The position numbers were made by a program, and so were the translations under genes. Below the pieces are notes generated by a model. That model made no database searches and had not been told where the DNA came from. It was given only the letters and a program-made list of their open reading frames with translations. A stretch of DNA of 64,000 bases from Allium sativum (taxonomy: Eukaryota; Streptophyta; Magnoliopsida; Asparagales; Amaryllidaceae), in contig CM060926.1 of NCBI GenBank assembly GCA_030737875.1, forward strand, positions 319,708,922-319,772,921, given 5' to 3'. This document shows, in pieces, positions 1-12,519 of the stretch. Each line of letters opens with the position of its first letter. Position 1 is the first letter of the stretch.

Positions 1-215
1 TAAAGGAGTTGATCGAATATAGTTTATTCAAATAGAATCAATTGATTTAATCGAATATTAGTGATTCGAATAGAGTTACAGGAGTTATCGACTAGAGTCA
101 AATCAATATAGTGTTAATCCAATAGCGTTAGTCCAATAGAGTTAATCCAATAGAATTATCGAATATACCTTATCGAAGTTAAGAATTATCGAATAGAGAT
201 GATTCGAAAGAGTTT
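1..215. repeat. Degenerate short tandem repeat in the family C LTR
   Basis: Variants of 'atcgaatagagtta' and 'tccaatagagttaa' recur at irregular spacing of about 15-25 bp through the first 215 bases. This is minisatellite-like sequence inside the LTR and does not encode a protein. Confidence 0.55.
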
Positions 216-2101
216 ACGTAAGGAAGTTAGTTAAAGAAATATAAAGTGAACTTTGCCTATTTCAAAGTTAGAAAACGTTGCTCAGTTAAGGTCTGAGAGG
301 TAGTATTACCCCAAATTGATTGACTTCATTTTTAACTAAGGAATGGTTAAGGTTCGATAGTGAAGGTGGGTTAAAGGAATTTAGTTAATAAGTGTAATGG
401 TTTGAGTTTGCATCGCGATGGTTTGTTTAAACATCTGTCTAAGTCCAATGAAGGAGTTTTGGAAATGTTTTCCAAATAAGAACCAGAAATGTTTTCTGAT
501 ATAGAAAACAAGAAATGGAAATGTTTTCCAATAGTAATAACATATATTTTCTAAATTTAGAAAATAAGAAATGTTGAATGTAGGGAAACAGAAGATGAAA
601 AATGAACTAAGGAGATAAATGTTAAATGATGTTTGATCGATATAATTTACCTTTGGAAATAATATCGTTGTTTGCACACCTATTTTTCTTTGATAGTTAA
701 ATCACAGACTATCGAAGTTTTTACCATTTTAACGTTGTTAATATGGAGAGACTGGTTGGATTATTATCCAAAGAACCACTCTGCATTGGCATAAGCGTTG
801 CGAATCATATATGCCAAAGATAATTGAAGATGGAGTAAAGTACAAGGGCTATTGTATAAGTCTTAGATAATAGTGCCTAAGATGGATATACTGAATAGTG
901 CCTTCGGTTCATCCTGTTCCTGGATGACTTGTATGGATGAATGTCTGACAGAGTATTTCCAGAAAGGTCACGTACATTGATTTCTTCAGCCGTACCAAGA
1001 GTGGTAGCGGAGAAGGAAACTTCTTTAGCCAACACGTAATGTACTGTTGTAGACGTCAATTAGTGATTTTCGATGGATCTGACAATGTGGCATTCGAAGT
1101 GAATCTGATGTGATGATGAAGCGTAACCTCAAGCCTCATCAACCGGTAAATGACAGAAATCGAGCAGCAGCATGGCTAAGTCGGTCGCTCTGAAGTAGGG
1201 TGTATAATCACCTGATCTAGAGTTTCATTTACTTATAAAAATCTATTGTTGATGCTGTCTCATTCGGGAAACGGTTGCTGATCCCAACCGTTGGTGATAT
1301 ACATTCGATACACTCAAGCGAAATGAGTGGTCGGTCATGTGTGGCCGGGTTGCAAGATGTTCTTGTTGAACCCAGTGTATTCCTTTCTAGAGATACACTA
1401 GCGAAAGGTGGTCCCATACCTTGTCATAGTTGGAAATCCATTACCCAATACGTGCTTGCGGTTTTGATTGTATACTATATATGTAGAACGTGAGATGAAA
1501 GCGTTCCTGCTAGATGATCATTATATTGTGGTTGATAGACATTATTATAATATCAAAAGGTTTTTGATATAAAGAAAATTTGAATTCTCATAAGGGAAAA
1601 ACCCGTTCCGTTATACGGCGTGGTCTTATGAGATATCATTTACCTGCTTGAACTGTTTTTAAACTGTTGTACTCACACCAGTCCCATGACTGACCCGGAG
1701 TTTATTTGTTTGTTTCCCTAAACTCTTGGGTGCCTAAATTTGTATGGGCAGTCAAGTAGTCGGGATTTACAGATATACTGGAAGAGATTGGAGCAGGAGG
1801 CTTCATGATTATATAGCTATAGTTATTTCTGCTGTGTTGTAAGTCTTGTACTTTGATAATGATATGTATATTCAAGTACAGATTTGTATTTCAAAGTCAT
1901 GTTATGAAATATATTTATTAGTTCCGCTGTGAGATTCGTGTTACTCTGATGTTGTGTTCTTCTTCTTCTATTCTAAGTTTCTGTCTTATCTATCTTCACC
2001 CTCTGTTTTCTTTCTATTAATTTCCTGATTTTCAGTTTAATTTGGGGTTGGATTTGTGTTTCTGGTCAACTCAAATTGGACGGGATTTTTGGGTCATTAC
2101 A
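1..2101 (+). repeat. Family C LTR, 3' part (left end outside the window)
   Basis: The right end reads GGGTCATTACA at 2095-2101 in an LTR-like context: 'ttccgctgtgagattc' near 1921, a CAGTC-CCAT-GACTG hairpin at 1679-1692 and a terminal CA. The stretch about 720-1790 is recognisable in reverse complement at 49364-50450, and 1920-2101 resembles the reverse complement of 36938-37090, so the same LTR family occurs twice in opposite orientations. The sequence right of 2101 continues a different LTR, so this copy inserted into it; the TSD cannot be checked because the left end is missing. Short ORFs here match nothing I recognise and look like chance frames. Confidence 0.7.
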
Positions 2102-2279
2102 GTTTTGATGATGTAACCAAACATATTTACCTTCTGCTGCAATAAATAAAGTTTTAAATTTTCAAGTACTGCTTTATATCCGTCTTGTTGTGATTTTCTG
2201 TTCTATATTCACTTAAAATGCTCCATAAAAGTTAATGCATTCCCTTTGCGAGTGACATTAATGGACGTGGGGTGTTACA
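2102..2279 (+). repeat. 3' end of a Tekay-type LTR (host of the family C insertion)
   Basis: The segment matches the last ~180 bp of the E3 LTR in order: 'tgatgtaacca', 'aaattttcaagtact', 'tctgttctatattcact', 'gcattcccttt', 'gagtgac', and the terminal 'gtggggtgttaca' ending at 2279. No tRNA-Met primer site follows, so it is a right-hand or solo LTR end. Confidence 0.7.
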
Positions 2280-3409
2280 TGAACGATTGGTTGTTAAAGA
2301 GACCGGGATCGGATATTGTCATACTCTCTGCCAATACCGAAAACCACTTTAACAACTGCGTACGCGGTGGAGTTCCAGAAATGGTGTTGGATGGATTTGG
2401 AGGCGATTACTGGATTCGAAGAAAGAGAACGATGATGGATATTCTTGACATTCAGGTCATAATTAAAATGACTAAAACAGGGCTATACCGTGACCAAGTG
2501 GGGTTAGCTACCTCCATCGGCAATACTTCTTCCTTTATTACTATAGTCCCTCGGTTTGATTGATTTGATGTGCATCCGTGATTCGAAGTTTTGTTCGAGG
2601 TGGGCAGTAGTCGCGGCTATGCGTTACCACCAGTCCGGGCATGCAACTAGTATACTCCTACTCTGGGCATTCCTCGTGTGCCTTGTCATATTATCCTGGT
2701 TGAGCCCCCTGCGACTTTGATTTGTACCATACCTATGGAGTGCCCTCTGATAGCCTCTACGTACTGTGGAATTTACAGTATCTGCATAGACTACAGTATT
2801 ATAAACAGTGTAAGAGTAAAAATGTAATCCCGCTTACGCTATTTTAATATGTTATATTTAACCATAGACAATATTATAATAGCATATTATATTATATGAT
2901 ATTAATTTGACGGATCGTTAAGAGATGGAAATTCCCGTAACATCTCTTAAGTTATTGCACTCATATTATTACATGAAATTTGATTTAACTAATATGAGAA
3001 TGATTTAGTTCTGATCCGAGTGTTTGTTGTGTTTCTTTTTTTTGCAACACGCTCGGGTCAGACCGAGTTAACATTAGCAAAGATTCCCTTGCTTTGAAGA
3101 TTCCATTATGAAGATGAAGATGGAGCTCAACAGACGTATTAAAATTATTATTCCGCTGCATATATTGGTGTGTTGTATGTTAATTTACTCTGATAAATTG
3201 TGTAAATATAATCAAATGTATGTTTTAACAGCTTCATGAACTGTTATTTAATTATTATATTTTGTCCTACCGTTGCGAGATTCTGTATTTATTTCCTTCT
3301 TTCTTCTTTTACTTATTTTAATCCCAATAACTATCCGTATTTTTGATCTGTTTATGTCGACATTAAGGATCATTGTCGATTTGAACGGTCGAAAATCGCG
3401 GATGTTACA
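2280..3409 (+). repeat. Further LTR-like segment ending TGTTACA
   Basis: It ends 'gcggatgttaca' at 3409 and carries a 'ccgttgcgagattctg' stretch near 3271 comparable to 'ttccgctgtgagattc' of family C. A strong hairpin at 3011-3061 sits where the other LTRs have their TCAGAC/GTCTGA hairpin. The 105-residue frame at 2246-2563 crosses the LTR junction at 2279 and is not credible as a gene. Family assignment is tentative. Confidence 0.45.
3011..3061 (+). other. Long hairpin in an LTR
   Basis: Left arm CTGATCCGAGTGTTTGTTG and right arm CAACACGCTCGGGTCAG pair over about 16 positions with a few wobbles, around a T-rich loop. Confidence 0.6.
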
Positions 3410-4600
3410 ACCATTAATTTATACTTCAATTTGGAATTTGTTATCTTACCATATGCAATATTCTTTAAGCAAAGCAACGATAGTTTCACTTGATTCATAT
3501 GAACATATTCCATGAAATTAAGATAAAGTTTCCTCCAATTATAAGTGATATCTTGTTTTAAATTGCATATGCATATTTATGTTTTCTAATATATTGAACT
3601 CCCGAAACTATAAAATTCGAAATATGTACTTGCTATATGGATTCAGAAATATCAATTTCAAATATAATAACTTAAAAATAATGTTTTCTACATATATATG
3701 AGCTCTCATTCTATGAGTTTCAGTTTTTAATGCATATATCAAATTTCGAGTATTTGTGATTTTGGTATGTATTTTGTCCCAAAATATATTAACAGCGTTG
3801 ATTGTATATAAAGTTAAAATATAGTGTGAGTTTTAAAAGCATTCAAGTTATAAACGCATATAACTCTCAATTTTACATCATTATGCATTTATGTATGATT
3901 TTTCTTCTAAGTTCCTATTAATTTTTTTATATAATTAAGCATAAACTTGACTTTTTATCCCATAAACACAAGCGTTTATTTTTACATGTTCGGTAAGTCT
4001 TAGTTGAAATACTATAGACAAACCGCCTGTGGTGGCCACTACAGGATACATTAATGAGCATATTTTCAATGATGTTAACTTGATGTTATTCTCTACTTAT
4101 ATATATTTTGTTCGATTGAGTTGCATGGGTTTCAGGCTCTTAGGAATCCAAGGGAAAATGTGGCAGCTGTAAGAAATATTAAGTACAACATTGGTTGTAG
4201 TGAAATGAACAATGTTTTACCATGAACGTAAACAAAGATGTTTTTAGTTTGTTTTCACATTTCTTTTAGCCTATTCTAGAGTTGATTTACAATTCTTTTA
4301 TGGTAGCAAGATACAAAAACAGCTACAAATTTTTTAGTTATTTAGATGCTCTTATACCCATCATATTTATACTGTATAAATTGTTGTTGTAACCATCATT
4401 TTTTTCTTCACAGATCGAAGAATGTTATAAGGCTGCTACTGAGTTTCTTGCTAGACTTCACATTAGTACTCCTACTGCTTGGCCCTTCTACAGTCACTTC
4501 GCCTTTTTTTTCCTATTTTATAAATCATTTTTGTATTCGAAATAAAAAATAATTATTATGCTCATATGTATTTGAAATAAAGATAATTTGCTATATTTAT
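3410..4600. other. AT-rich stretch with exon-like fragments, no recognised gene
   Basis: Mostly AT-rich. Two short pieces look exon-like: one after 'tgggtttcag' near 4135, open for about 30 codons, and one after 'ttcttcacag' near 4415, reading IEECYKAATEFLARLH before running into low-complexity sequence. Both follow plausible splice acceptors. I do not recognise the protein, so this may be a captured or relict host-gene fragment or chance. Confidence 0.3.
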
Positions 4601-6655
4601 TATGTGCATGAAATATTTTAAGTAATCCTTAGAAACTTTAGAACAAACATACACCAAAATTGTGTGGTCATACTGTACATTGCTTCTCATTTTTTTATTA
4701 CTTCATCTGCTTGCTACATGAATCTGCACATCTGATTTTGTTGGAACTAAATATGCAACCATTCTGTTTACAAAATAACTTGGTTACAATTGTTTTTACT
4801 TTTCCACTTGCTTCTGCTAAAAACCAAGTTTCAGTTGTTCACCTGCTACTGCACAAATCCATGCTTTGCTTTGATTGTCTATGCACACGTCCAACGGCCA
4901 TGCCTTAGTACTGATGTTTATAGTATTTATATGTTTAGTTTTACTGTAAGTGATTGTAATTTATTTACCGCCTATGCCTATTCCTTTCCAATTGATTATT
5001 GTTTGTAAGTAATTCTCCTTGTTTTTATCTCCTTCTTTGTTAAAGTTTATTTATAGTAATGTGTATGCCTATTTTATTTGCTTTTTTTTATTTCGAGTCT
5101 AGGCCTTGCGAGTAGCCTAGACCATTTCCCTTTTTCTTTTAGCGCTAAGCTTAGGCCTGAAAAGAACCTAAGCCTTTATCATTATTTGTGTGTTAAATTG
5201 GAATCATATTGAAATTGAACAGAAAAGGGATTTTTGGGCATATTGAAACTGATTAAGCATTATAATCTGACTGGACTATAAATTGGCGTAAAACCTTAAC
5301 ATGTAATTAGAGAGCATGTAAACTGGTATGTATTGAACTTAATTAAACGTTTAGTAACATGGGAGCGGGTTGTATAAAAAGATTACATTGATTAGAAATA
5401 TTATTACAACCTAGGGTATAATATGTGGTTATAGTGGGCTTATTAATAAACTTGAATGTGTTAAGTTAAATTTATGAAATTAATAGATAATTTAGAGGGA
5501 GTCTGTTTTGGCAGCATGGGAATGAATACGGAAGATAAGTGGCTTGTAGATTAGGTACGTTCTGGCAGAGTGGGGCTGATTAGGGAAGATAAGAGGCCTA
5601 ATAATATAATGAAAACCTAGTTTAAGTCAATTATGGTAGCATGAAGCTGATTGGGGAAGATAAGAGGCCTAATAAAATAATGAACCAGGGACCAAGTCTA
5701 GGAGTGATTTGTGACAATTGCATTTTTGTTTGGGAATCCGTATCAATAAGTATTCCTTTGTTATCATAGAGGTCTTACGCTAAGTAGAAGCTAGGGCACG
5801 CTTTACTGTACTCGATAGTAAGTGGTTCAAACAGGTGGGTATGGGAACATTTCAGCGGAACAGTGAGCATGCATCATTCCGATTTAGGAAGATAATCCAC
5901 TGTAATGCCTGTGACTAATGGATGTGTCCTTTTAGTTGATGGGTTCGAGAATGATAACCCCGGATTCCATAGTTGTAGGTTATCACATCTCAGTAAAGTA
6001 GCTGATCGACGGGTAGAAATCAGGTAAAGCCTAATTGTGATATTTTGTTAGTTGGTGCAACAATTTTCCAATATGACTGAGAAGCCTATCTTTATTAGTG
6101 TTTACCTTTTATACTATTTCATTTATGCTTTTATGTCCATTGCTCTTAGAACTATTTATATGTCTAAATGCCTCCTTATCTTATGTTCATGCTGGAAATT
6201 ACTAGAACTCACCAGATATATGTCTGACCTAGTTTGTTTTCTCCTTCTCTCTTTGTTTCCCCCTAGGTTCACAGGGTGGAGGGTCTCAGCAATGATTCTT
6301 GATTATTTAGTTCACCTTGGATTTAGACTCTTTCCAGATCCGTGTATCAGTTCAATTCTTGTTTTCTGATCATTGTATTGGCTTATGAGAGGGATAACTT
6401 TTGTGGGTTTACTTATTACTCTGATATTTTCCATGAGACAATATGTTTGTTTTATGATGATGACTATCTTGTATTTTGAAATGTAATAAGTGTTGTGACT
6501 TGGTTTTCTTATTTAATAAATCTTTTAAAAGTTTCCGCTATGTTTTATATTTCTATCTTGTGAATTTTAGTCTTTGTGTTGTTATTTTATACCTAAGAGC
6601 TTCATAAACCTTAACACACCCACATATGGGTGATGTTAAGGGGTATGGGATGTCA
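4600..6655 (+). repeat. Tekay-like LTR (right end 6655, left end uncertain)
   Basis: The 3' half has the landmark order of the other LTRs: a CAGAT-ATAT-GTCTG hairpin (6212-6225), a pyrimidine tract with 'cccctaggttcacaggg' (about 6238-6280), 'tttccgctat' (about 6533), a 'gcttcataaaccttaacac' stretch and the end 'gggatgtcaca' at 6655. No primer binding site follows, so it is a right-hand or solo LTR. The left limit of 4600 is only approximate. Confidence 0.5.
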
Positions 6656-7273
6656 CATTGCCTTAGTTTTAAACCTATTTGTTTATAAACTTTATTTATA
6701 AAACTTGAATTTATTATAAAATTCCTTCAGAAATCCTTTACCATATTCAACTAAAGTCTTATCACCAATCTTAATTACTTTCTTAAATTAATTCCAATTA
6801 AAAGGTAATCACTTCAATTACTATCAATAATAATTAACTGCCACGTTAACTAAACTAGAAGTTGTTTACTTCGTTATTAACTAAAAATAGAATAGTTAAT
6901 TCCTTTTAAAATAAAATTATTAAATAGTAACTAACTTTATTAAGGATTATCAAATCGATAATTATTTTTAAACGTAGTTAATTAAAAAGATCAATTAACT
7001 TTTGGGAAATCTTATTGAGTTTAAACATCCATTTGTTAAAACTATATTTATTAGATTAATTAAAGACAAATCAATCTAATAACTAATTTCAATTTAAACA
7101 GTTGACTTAGTCAACTTGAAAACATAAGTTAACTTGTTAACTGATTTCAACTAACTCCCCCCATAAATTAATCAATCATATAATTAATTTAATAATATCA
7201 CTTAATTGTTTCTTAAAAATAATTATTTCAAATTATTAACCCTTACGTCAATACTATAAAACTTATTATAAAA

Positions 7274-8085
7274 GTGGAAGTTGGTCTCGCATCCTCATTT
7301 TTGAAAACTTGACTACGCATCCCTCCCTAAGTTCTAATATAAAGCGGGTCCTTGTTTTACTATTGCAACGCATTTACATGTTTTTTGTGCTGGTGTATAA
7401 AAAATTCAAAAAATTGTAAATATTCATGGAAGTATTCTAAAAAAAACCTTTAGCAATTTTAGTGAATGATGACTGATATTTCAGCAAATATTCACCCAGA
7501 TTTTAGTTGAAAGGCGGATGAATAATTGCTGCTATATCAGCAATTATACGTATATAGTTGTTGATATATCAACAAATTTTTAACAGTATATGCAAATAAA
7601 TTAAAAAGTTGCTGAAACATTAGCAATTTTATTGAATTATTGCTGACATTTCTGCAATTATTCACATAATATATAGTTTAAAGGCGGATGGAAAATCGCT
7701 GAAATATCAGCAAATATTGCAAATAGTTGCAACAATTGCAGTAATAATCTGGATTCGAATTATTTTCATTAAGTAAAAGTTGCATGGAATTCAACAACTT
7801 TTTTAATTAATTGCTGCAATGTCAATAATTATACGAAAATTTGCATAAAAAATCTATATTGCACATTTTTTATTCTTTTTGGTTCTAAATCATTTTTTTG
7901 TAGTATTAATTCATGAATAAGAAGATGATTATGTGTTGAATTTAATTTTGAAGTTAAAATTTTACATTGTTTTTTCTTGATTTTTTGTTGATTTCCAAAA
8001 AACAAGGACCTAATTTATGGAGTTTTATGATAAGGAGTTTTTTTTGTATTTTGAAACTTGATAGGGATCTGAGCCAAACTTAACC
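7274..8085. mobile_element. Candidate non-autonomous Mutator-like (MULE) DNA element
   Basis: The ends are imperfect inverted repeats: left GTGGAAGTTGGTCTCGCATCC, right end reverse-complemented GGTTAAGTTTGGCTCAGATCC, 14 of 21 matching. A second inverted pair 'ggtccttgtttt' lies further in (about 7349 and 7998). It is flanked by 9-bp near-identical duplications, ATTATAAAA (7265-7273) and TTTATAAAA (8086-8094). A 9-bp duplication is typical of Mutator-like elements. It has no coding capacity. The interior holds a degenerate duplication of about 170 bp containing 'aaaggcggatg' and many TTGCTGA...TCAGCAA mini-palindromes. Confidence 0.5.
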
Positions 8086-9524
8086 TTTATAAAAACTAAT
8101 TATAATTATCGATATATTATAAAACTTCCATTTTTGTACAATTTATAAAAATATATGTGAAAATCTTGCTTCAGTCACAAAATAAAATTTATAGCTTCAA
8201 ATTAGTTGATTCGCCTAACGACAAATCAACTCTTAAAAAGATGGATTTCAGGCCATTAACTGTCAATCACTTAATCAATGCCGTTTATTGATTAATAATG
8301 CATCAAATCTAGAATTTGAATCAATGATCAACATTCAAACTAAATTTAATGCTACCTGGTTAAACAACTCATATATGAATAATATGAAATCAAATAACAT
8401 ACAAAATATTTGAGGAGTCTAGCTGGATCCCTCAAGCCTGTTCTTCCTGCATCATAGCTCACAATATTATTTAATAAATGCAAATGAAATAGAAATTCTA
8501 TTCTCATTTAAGGCGACATAAATGTAAATATCGTTAAAAATCAACCAATCATCCAGAGCATCCAAAAATCCAATTTATGCCAATCAACAATAAATTATAA
8601 TTATATGAATTTTACCACATCATAATATTTTAGAAAGCATGAGGGTTAACTCACATTTCGTTTTCGATTGACAATTTCAGGTCGATTTATATAATTTCAA
8701 ACTAGCATTCAAAGTAACGTAAATTTCCAGCTATTCAAAATCATTCAATCCACTCCAAAAGCATAGTACCATCCATATGATCCAAACGAATCTTGTTTCA
8801 TTGAATCATGTTCACGTACGAAAGAGTTATAGTTATTATAACATTTTATTGAATTCAAGGTAATTATATTAAAATTATCATAATTACACTGGCTTAATTA
8901 TCGTGCTTAGTGAAAACAAACCCTGCCCAAGTTATGATTAATCGTTAATCGACGGCCTAATCAACATTTAATAACATCCTGTCAGGCTTTGTTCTAACAA
9001 ACCAAACATGACCTCATTAAACACCTGTCGCGCCACCACCGTGGGTCCGGAGCCTACCGCCAACCCACTACCAGCATCGCCTCAACCCTTTGCCCCATCC
9101 CAAAAGCGCCATGCCCCCTTGCTGTTCTAATCACCAAAACAATGTTGAAAAGTGAATTCTACTCATCTAGAAAATTCCGCCACCTCCGACCATCTGAGAT
9201 TACAGCACCACCCTGAATCCCTCGACCTCGCCTCCTCCTTCACTTTTCCTTTAAACACCACCACCCTAGGATGACTCACGACGCCACTAAAGCAATAAAA
9301 GTGAAATTGCTATAGCCTTGTTTAAACCCCGATTCCACTCGCTTGAGGTGATCACGACCCACCAAACTCTGGCTATAGGTCGAGCAAGACCTCCTCTATA
9401 ACTTCTTTGTTGGGACCATTGCCAAATTCCTCCTCAATTTGGAGATTTAAAAGTTCGAAATGTAAGAAGAAGATGGTAGAAGCTGGTGTTTGACTCAGAT
9501 TTAGGGTAGAGAAGGTTTAAGGTG

Positions 9525-9532
9525 TATATATA
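9525..9532 (-). promoter_or_regulatory. TATA box of the minus-strand family D LTR
   Basis: TATATATA on the minus strand, followed in that direction by 'caccttaaaccttctctaccc', like the CT-rich start regions after the TATA boxes of the other LTRs here. Confidence 0.45.
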
Positions 9533-10176
9533 GCAGAGATATTTTAATATTATATTCAGTTATATTCGCATCGAGCGTTTAAATCTCACATGGCCACATA
9601 CATCATTCGATTGAAATGAAACTCAAAACCCTACAATAAATTAATATTCCGGACCCAATGGAACGGATTTCAACTAATCCAGATCCTATTTTAAAAACTC
9701 TTATTTATTTCCCAAACATAAATCAATACGTGTTAATATCACACACGATCATATAATAACTCAATTGACTCGAAACTGGAAATCTTACAATAATTAACCA
9801 TTATGGATTTTATAAAATTTGTTTCGTTTAAATCTGAGGTCGTTTGAATTTTGGTTATTCTTATTTGTTAAATTAAATCGATAAAATATAAATTGATTTA
9901 AAAAAATCAAATCCATTGATAATAAAATATTATTATCGTATATATATTCAAGTAGAATTTATATTAATTGTTAGAATTGTTTTCGATTCATTTTTAGCTT
10001 AGAATTTAATTATTTCTCGTATTTATATTATGATAATTTGAAATATTCGAAATTAAATCGTATTTCGTTTATTAAATCAGTAAACTCTATATTAAAATCC
10101 ATTTATATATCCAATTCAACATTTAAAACAAATTTAAATGTTCAAAATTAATTGGCTAAAAATCCGGGTCATTACA

Positions 10177-10267
10177 CTCTAAATATGAAGTGAAACTTTT
10201 GATTCAACTCTAATTCCTAATTAATCGAAGAACTTAGTATAAAAAGGCAAACACACACACACATACG

Positions 10268-10304
<37 letters not shown>

Positions 10305-10368
10305 TAGAATTACCGATATGAGGAGAGATTTTAGATTGGAAGGAAATATGAATATACATTAAATCATA
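10177..10368. other. Short flank with (AC)n and (AT)n microsatellites
   Basis: Sequence between the family D LTR and the Tat-like element, with (CA)n at about 10246-10262 and (TA)n at about 10273-10300. It is the left continuation of the sequence that resumes at 58487. Confidence 0.6.
10364..10368. repeat. Target-site duplication TCATA (left) of the Tat-like element
   Basis: TCATA directly precedes the element end at 10369 and recurs at 58482-58486 directly after the other end. Confidence 0.85.
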
Positions 10369-11752
10369 CGTTAACGATATTTTTCATCAACACCGAAGAT
10401 TGGCCAATGGGAATGGTCTTAAGGAAAAAAGGTTGGCTGTTTAGCTTTCGCGAGTTTAGGTTACATCACCGTTCCCGGGTATCAAGACCTTGGAGAGAAG
10501 GATCACTAAACAATCCTTGATAAGGGACCTAATGGATGGTGGAAAGGAGTGTTGCACTAAGTTCGCTGAAAGATTCTAAGCTCTCAGGAAAGGTTTAAGC
10601 ATATGGGAAGGAGCGTTTCATCCGATCTACGGAGAGGTTTAGGCAAGGATCCATGCATATGTTGGAAATAAACAGCAAATTGTAGCAACGATAACTAAGA
10701 AAATAACATACTAAACTCATAGGATAATACTATAAGTGTAGATCCACTCTTTATTAATCTTCCATTTAGAGTACATGAATAGAGTAAAGGAAATCCTCCA
10801 ATTTGATCTAGGTATCCAAGTTTATTCTAAAGAAAATGAGTATAAAAATCAGAAAATGAGACCCTCCCTCAATTGTGTCCCCTAAGGTCCTATTTATAGA
10901 GAAATCAGGGACCCTTCTGCTATTGGGTCGTTGGGCCCGAAAATGCCTTTGCCAGCTGCTTTCCTCCTTGGTTTCGGTTGTCTTTAGCTCCTTGTCGCTT
11001 TGTGGTCTGGAGTATAGCTTCCAGAAGGAAGGTCTCGGTCGGTTGGGTCCTTTGTGAGAGGGATATGAGCTCGTTGATGTAGTAGCTTTTTCTGGAAGGT
11101 CTTTGAACTTCTTGTTGCATGCTCTCGGTTATAAGCTTCCAGATGTAGGCTCCATATTTTCTCATAAATACTTAGAGGAGCTTGTCCTCAGGATGTACGT
11201 AGATAGCTATTGGTTCGGCACTGCTGTTAGTGTCTATACTAAGTGGTTTAGTATGGATAGCTAATTTCCTCTCATGGGTTCCGGTTAGCCTTCCGATTTG
11301 GCCTCTGTGCATAGCCTAGTCTTCCGGAAGGTTTCTCCAGGTAATTTGCCTATTGTTTATCAGGATGACCTTTCAGAGTTTATGCGGTAGATGTTTCAGA
11401 AGCTAGTTCCGGATAATCTTTGCGTATATTTGGCTTAATGGTTGGGGTGTCTTTAACCCTTGGTGTATTGGCATTAAGTAGGTTAAAATTGGCAACCTTT
11501 GCATCCTCCCAGTTTCCACTTGTGGAGTTATTGCTTTTTTCGCTCTTAACTTCTGGCTTGGATGACCTTTCGCTATAGAACCCCCGCCAGGTATGCCCTG
11601 CTGGATAGACTGTGCTGGCACTCCATAGGAGTTGGGCTCCTTTCCCCCAAAGAATGTGTCACTGTGTAGCTTTCGGATTATTCCTTCGTGCTTGTGTTCA
11701 TCAAACGCCCTTTCACTGTTAGCTGATTTCAGAGTTGATTTTGGTAGTAACG
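10369..11752 (-). repeat. 3' LTR of the Tat-like element (1384 bp)
   Basis: Homologous along its length to 57104-58481, with shared starts 'gttaacgatattttt' and ends 'taac'. The terminal TG/CA of the other copy read CG at both ends here. Reading frames at 10875-11057, 10920-11165, 11403-11789 and 11632-11859 fall inside the LTR and are not taken as genes. Confidence 0.85.
10891..10898 (-). promoter_or_regulatory. TATA box in the 3' LTR of the Tat-like element
   Basis: TATAAATA on the minus strand in the context 'ctctataaataggacc', conserved in the other LTR at 57622-57629. Confidence 0.55.
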
Positions 11753-11762
11753 TTTGCCCCTT
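11753..11762 (-). other. Polypurine tract of the Tat-like element
   Basis: AAGGGGCAAA on the minus strand directly abuts the start of the 3' LTR, the position expected for the plus-strand primer. Confidence 0.5.
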
Positions 11763-12519
11763 GGTAAAGGGGTGTTTTCGACTTTTCAAGTCAAACTTTT
11801 TTGTCTTTTCCGAAGTGTCACTTCAGAGTCATTTGATTTCCCTTGATCATAAGCATTGATTGATCTATGCATGTTCAGTTCAGATTGGTTTTGGAATTTG
11901 AATAATAAATTCTTCTCTCTCATTTCCGCCTTTCACCTGCAAATTGAATTCTCGAACAAGATTATTGTTTCTCTAAGAAGCTGCTTAAAATTTTCTTTTT
12001 GAGAACCCAAGCCCGATTCTCTATGAGTATTTTTACTTCTTATATGAGTCGTATTCTTAATTATGTACCAAAATTGACGGGAAAGTCGATTATGATTATG
12101 TTGATCATAAAATAGGTTTTAGGCAACGATCTCTTATTCACCATGCTTAATGCCCGATATTAGCGGCCATCTATTTCATAGGTTACTTTGTGTAGAAATT
12201 ACAATACGCGATGCAAGGTACACAAGAAGGAAATAATTTTCCCACTAATTAAGGTTCTATGCCACTGATACAAAATGATTCTAATATAATTAGGGTATGC
12301 GTTTTCCTTGCTATTAAAAGCCTAGGTGACCACTAATGAAAGTACATTATGCATAATCCTTTTTACATTCAATATCTTAGTTCGGTTTATCTTTTGACAA
12401 ATCAAGTTTTTTGTGAACAAGACACAATAATACTCTACCCATTCATAAATGTTATTTATGCAATTGTGTAAGAAGTATGGATACAAATGGTACTACGATG
12501 GAATGATATCACCTGGCAG
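11763..12519. other. Spacer between 3' LTR and antisense gene
   Basis: No credible coding region. It probably holds the promoter and 5' leader of the antisense gene, but I cannot point to a clear TATA box. Confidence 0.4.

Larger units (their letters stand above)
6656..10176 (-). repeat. Minus-strand LTR (family D) interrupted by a Mutator-like element
   Basis: The right end, 'aaaatccgggtcattaca' at 10176, is the reverse complement of an LTR start TGTAATGACCCGGATTTT, comparable to the other end of the solo LTR at 53646. A minus-strand TATA box lies at 9525-9532, about 650 bp inside the LTR start. The LTR is split by the 812-bp element at 7274-8085. Its left limit is unclear because it abuts another LTR end at 6655. 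No coding region is visible. Confidence 0.5.

Noticed and set aside
2246..2563. 105-residue plus-strand frame
   Set aside because: It begins inside an LTR end and crosses the LTR junction at 2279, with no recognisable domain.
11403..11789. 128-residue minus-strand frame, with a related frame at 58213-58485
   Set aside because: Both lie largely inside the Tat-like LTRs and are not conserved in length or reading between the two LTR copies.
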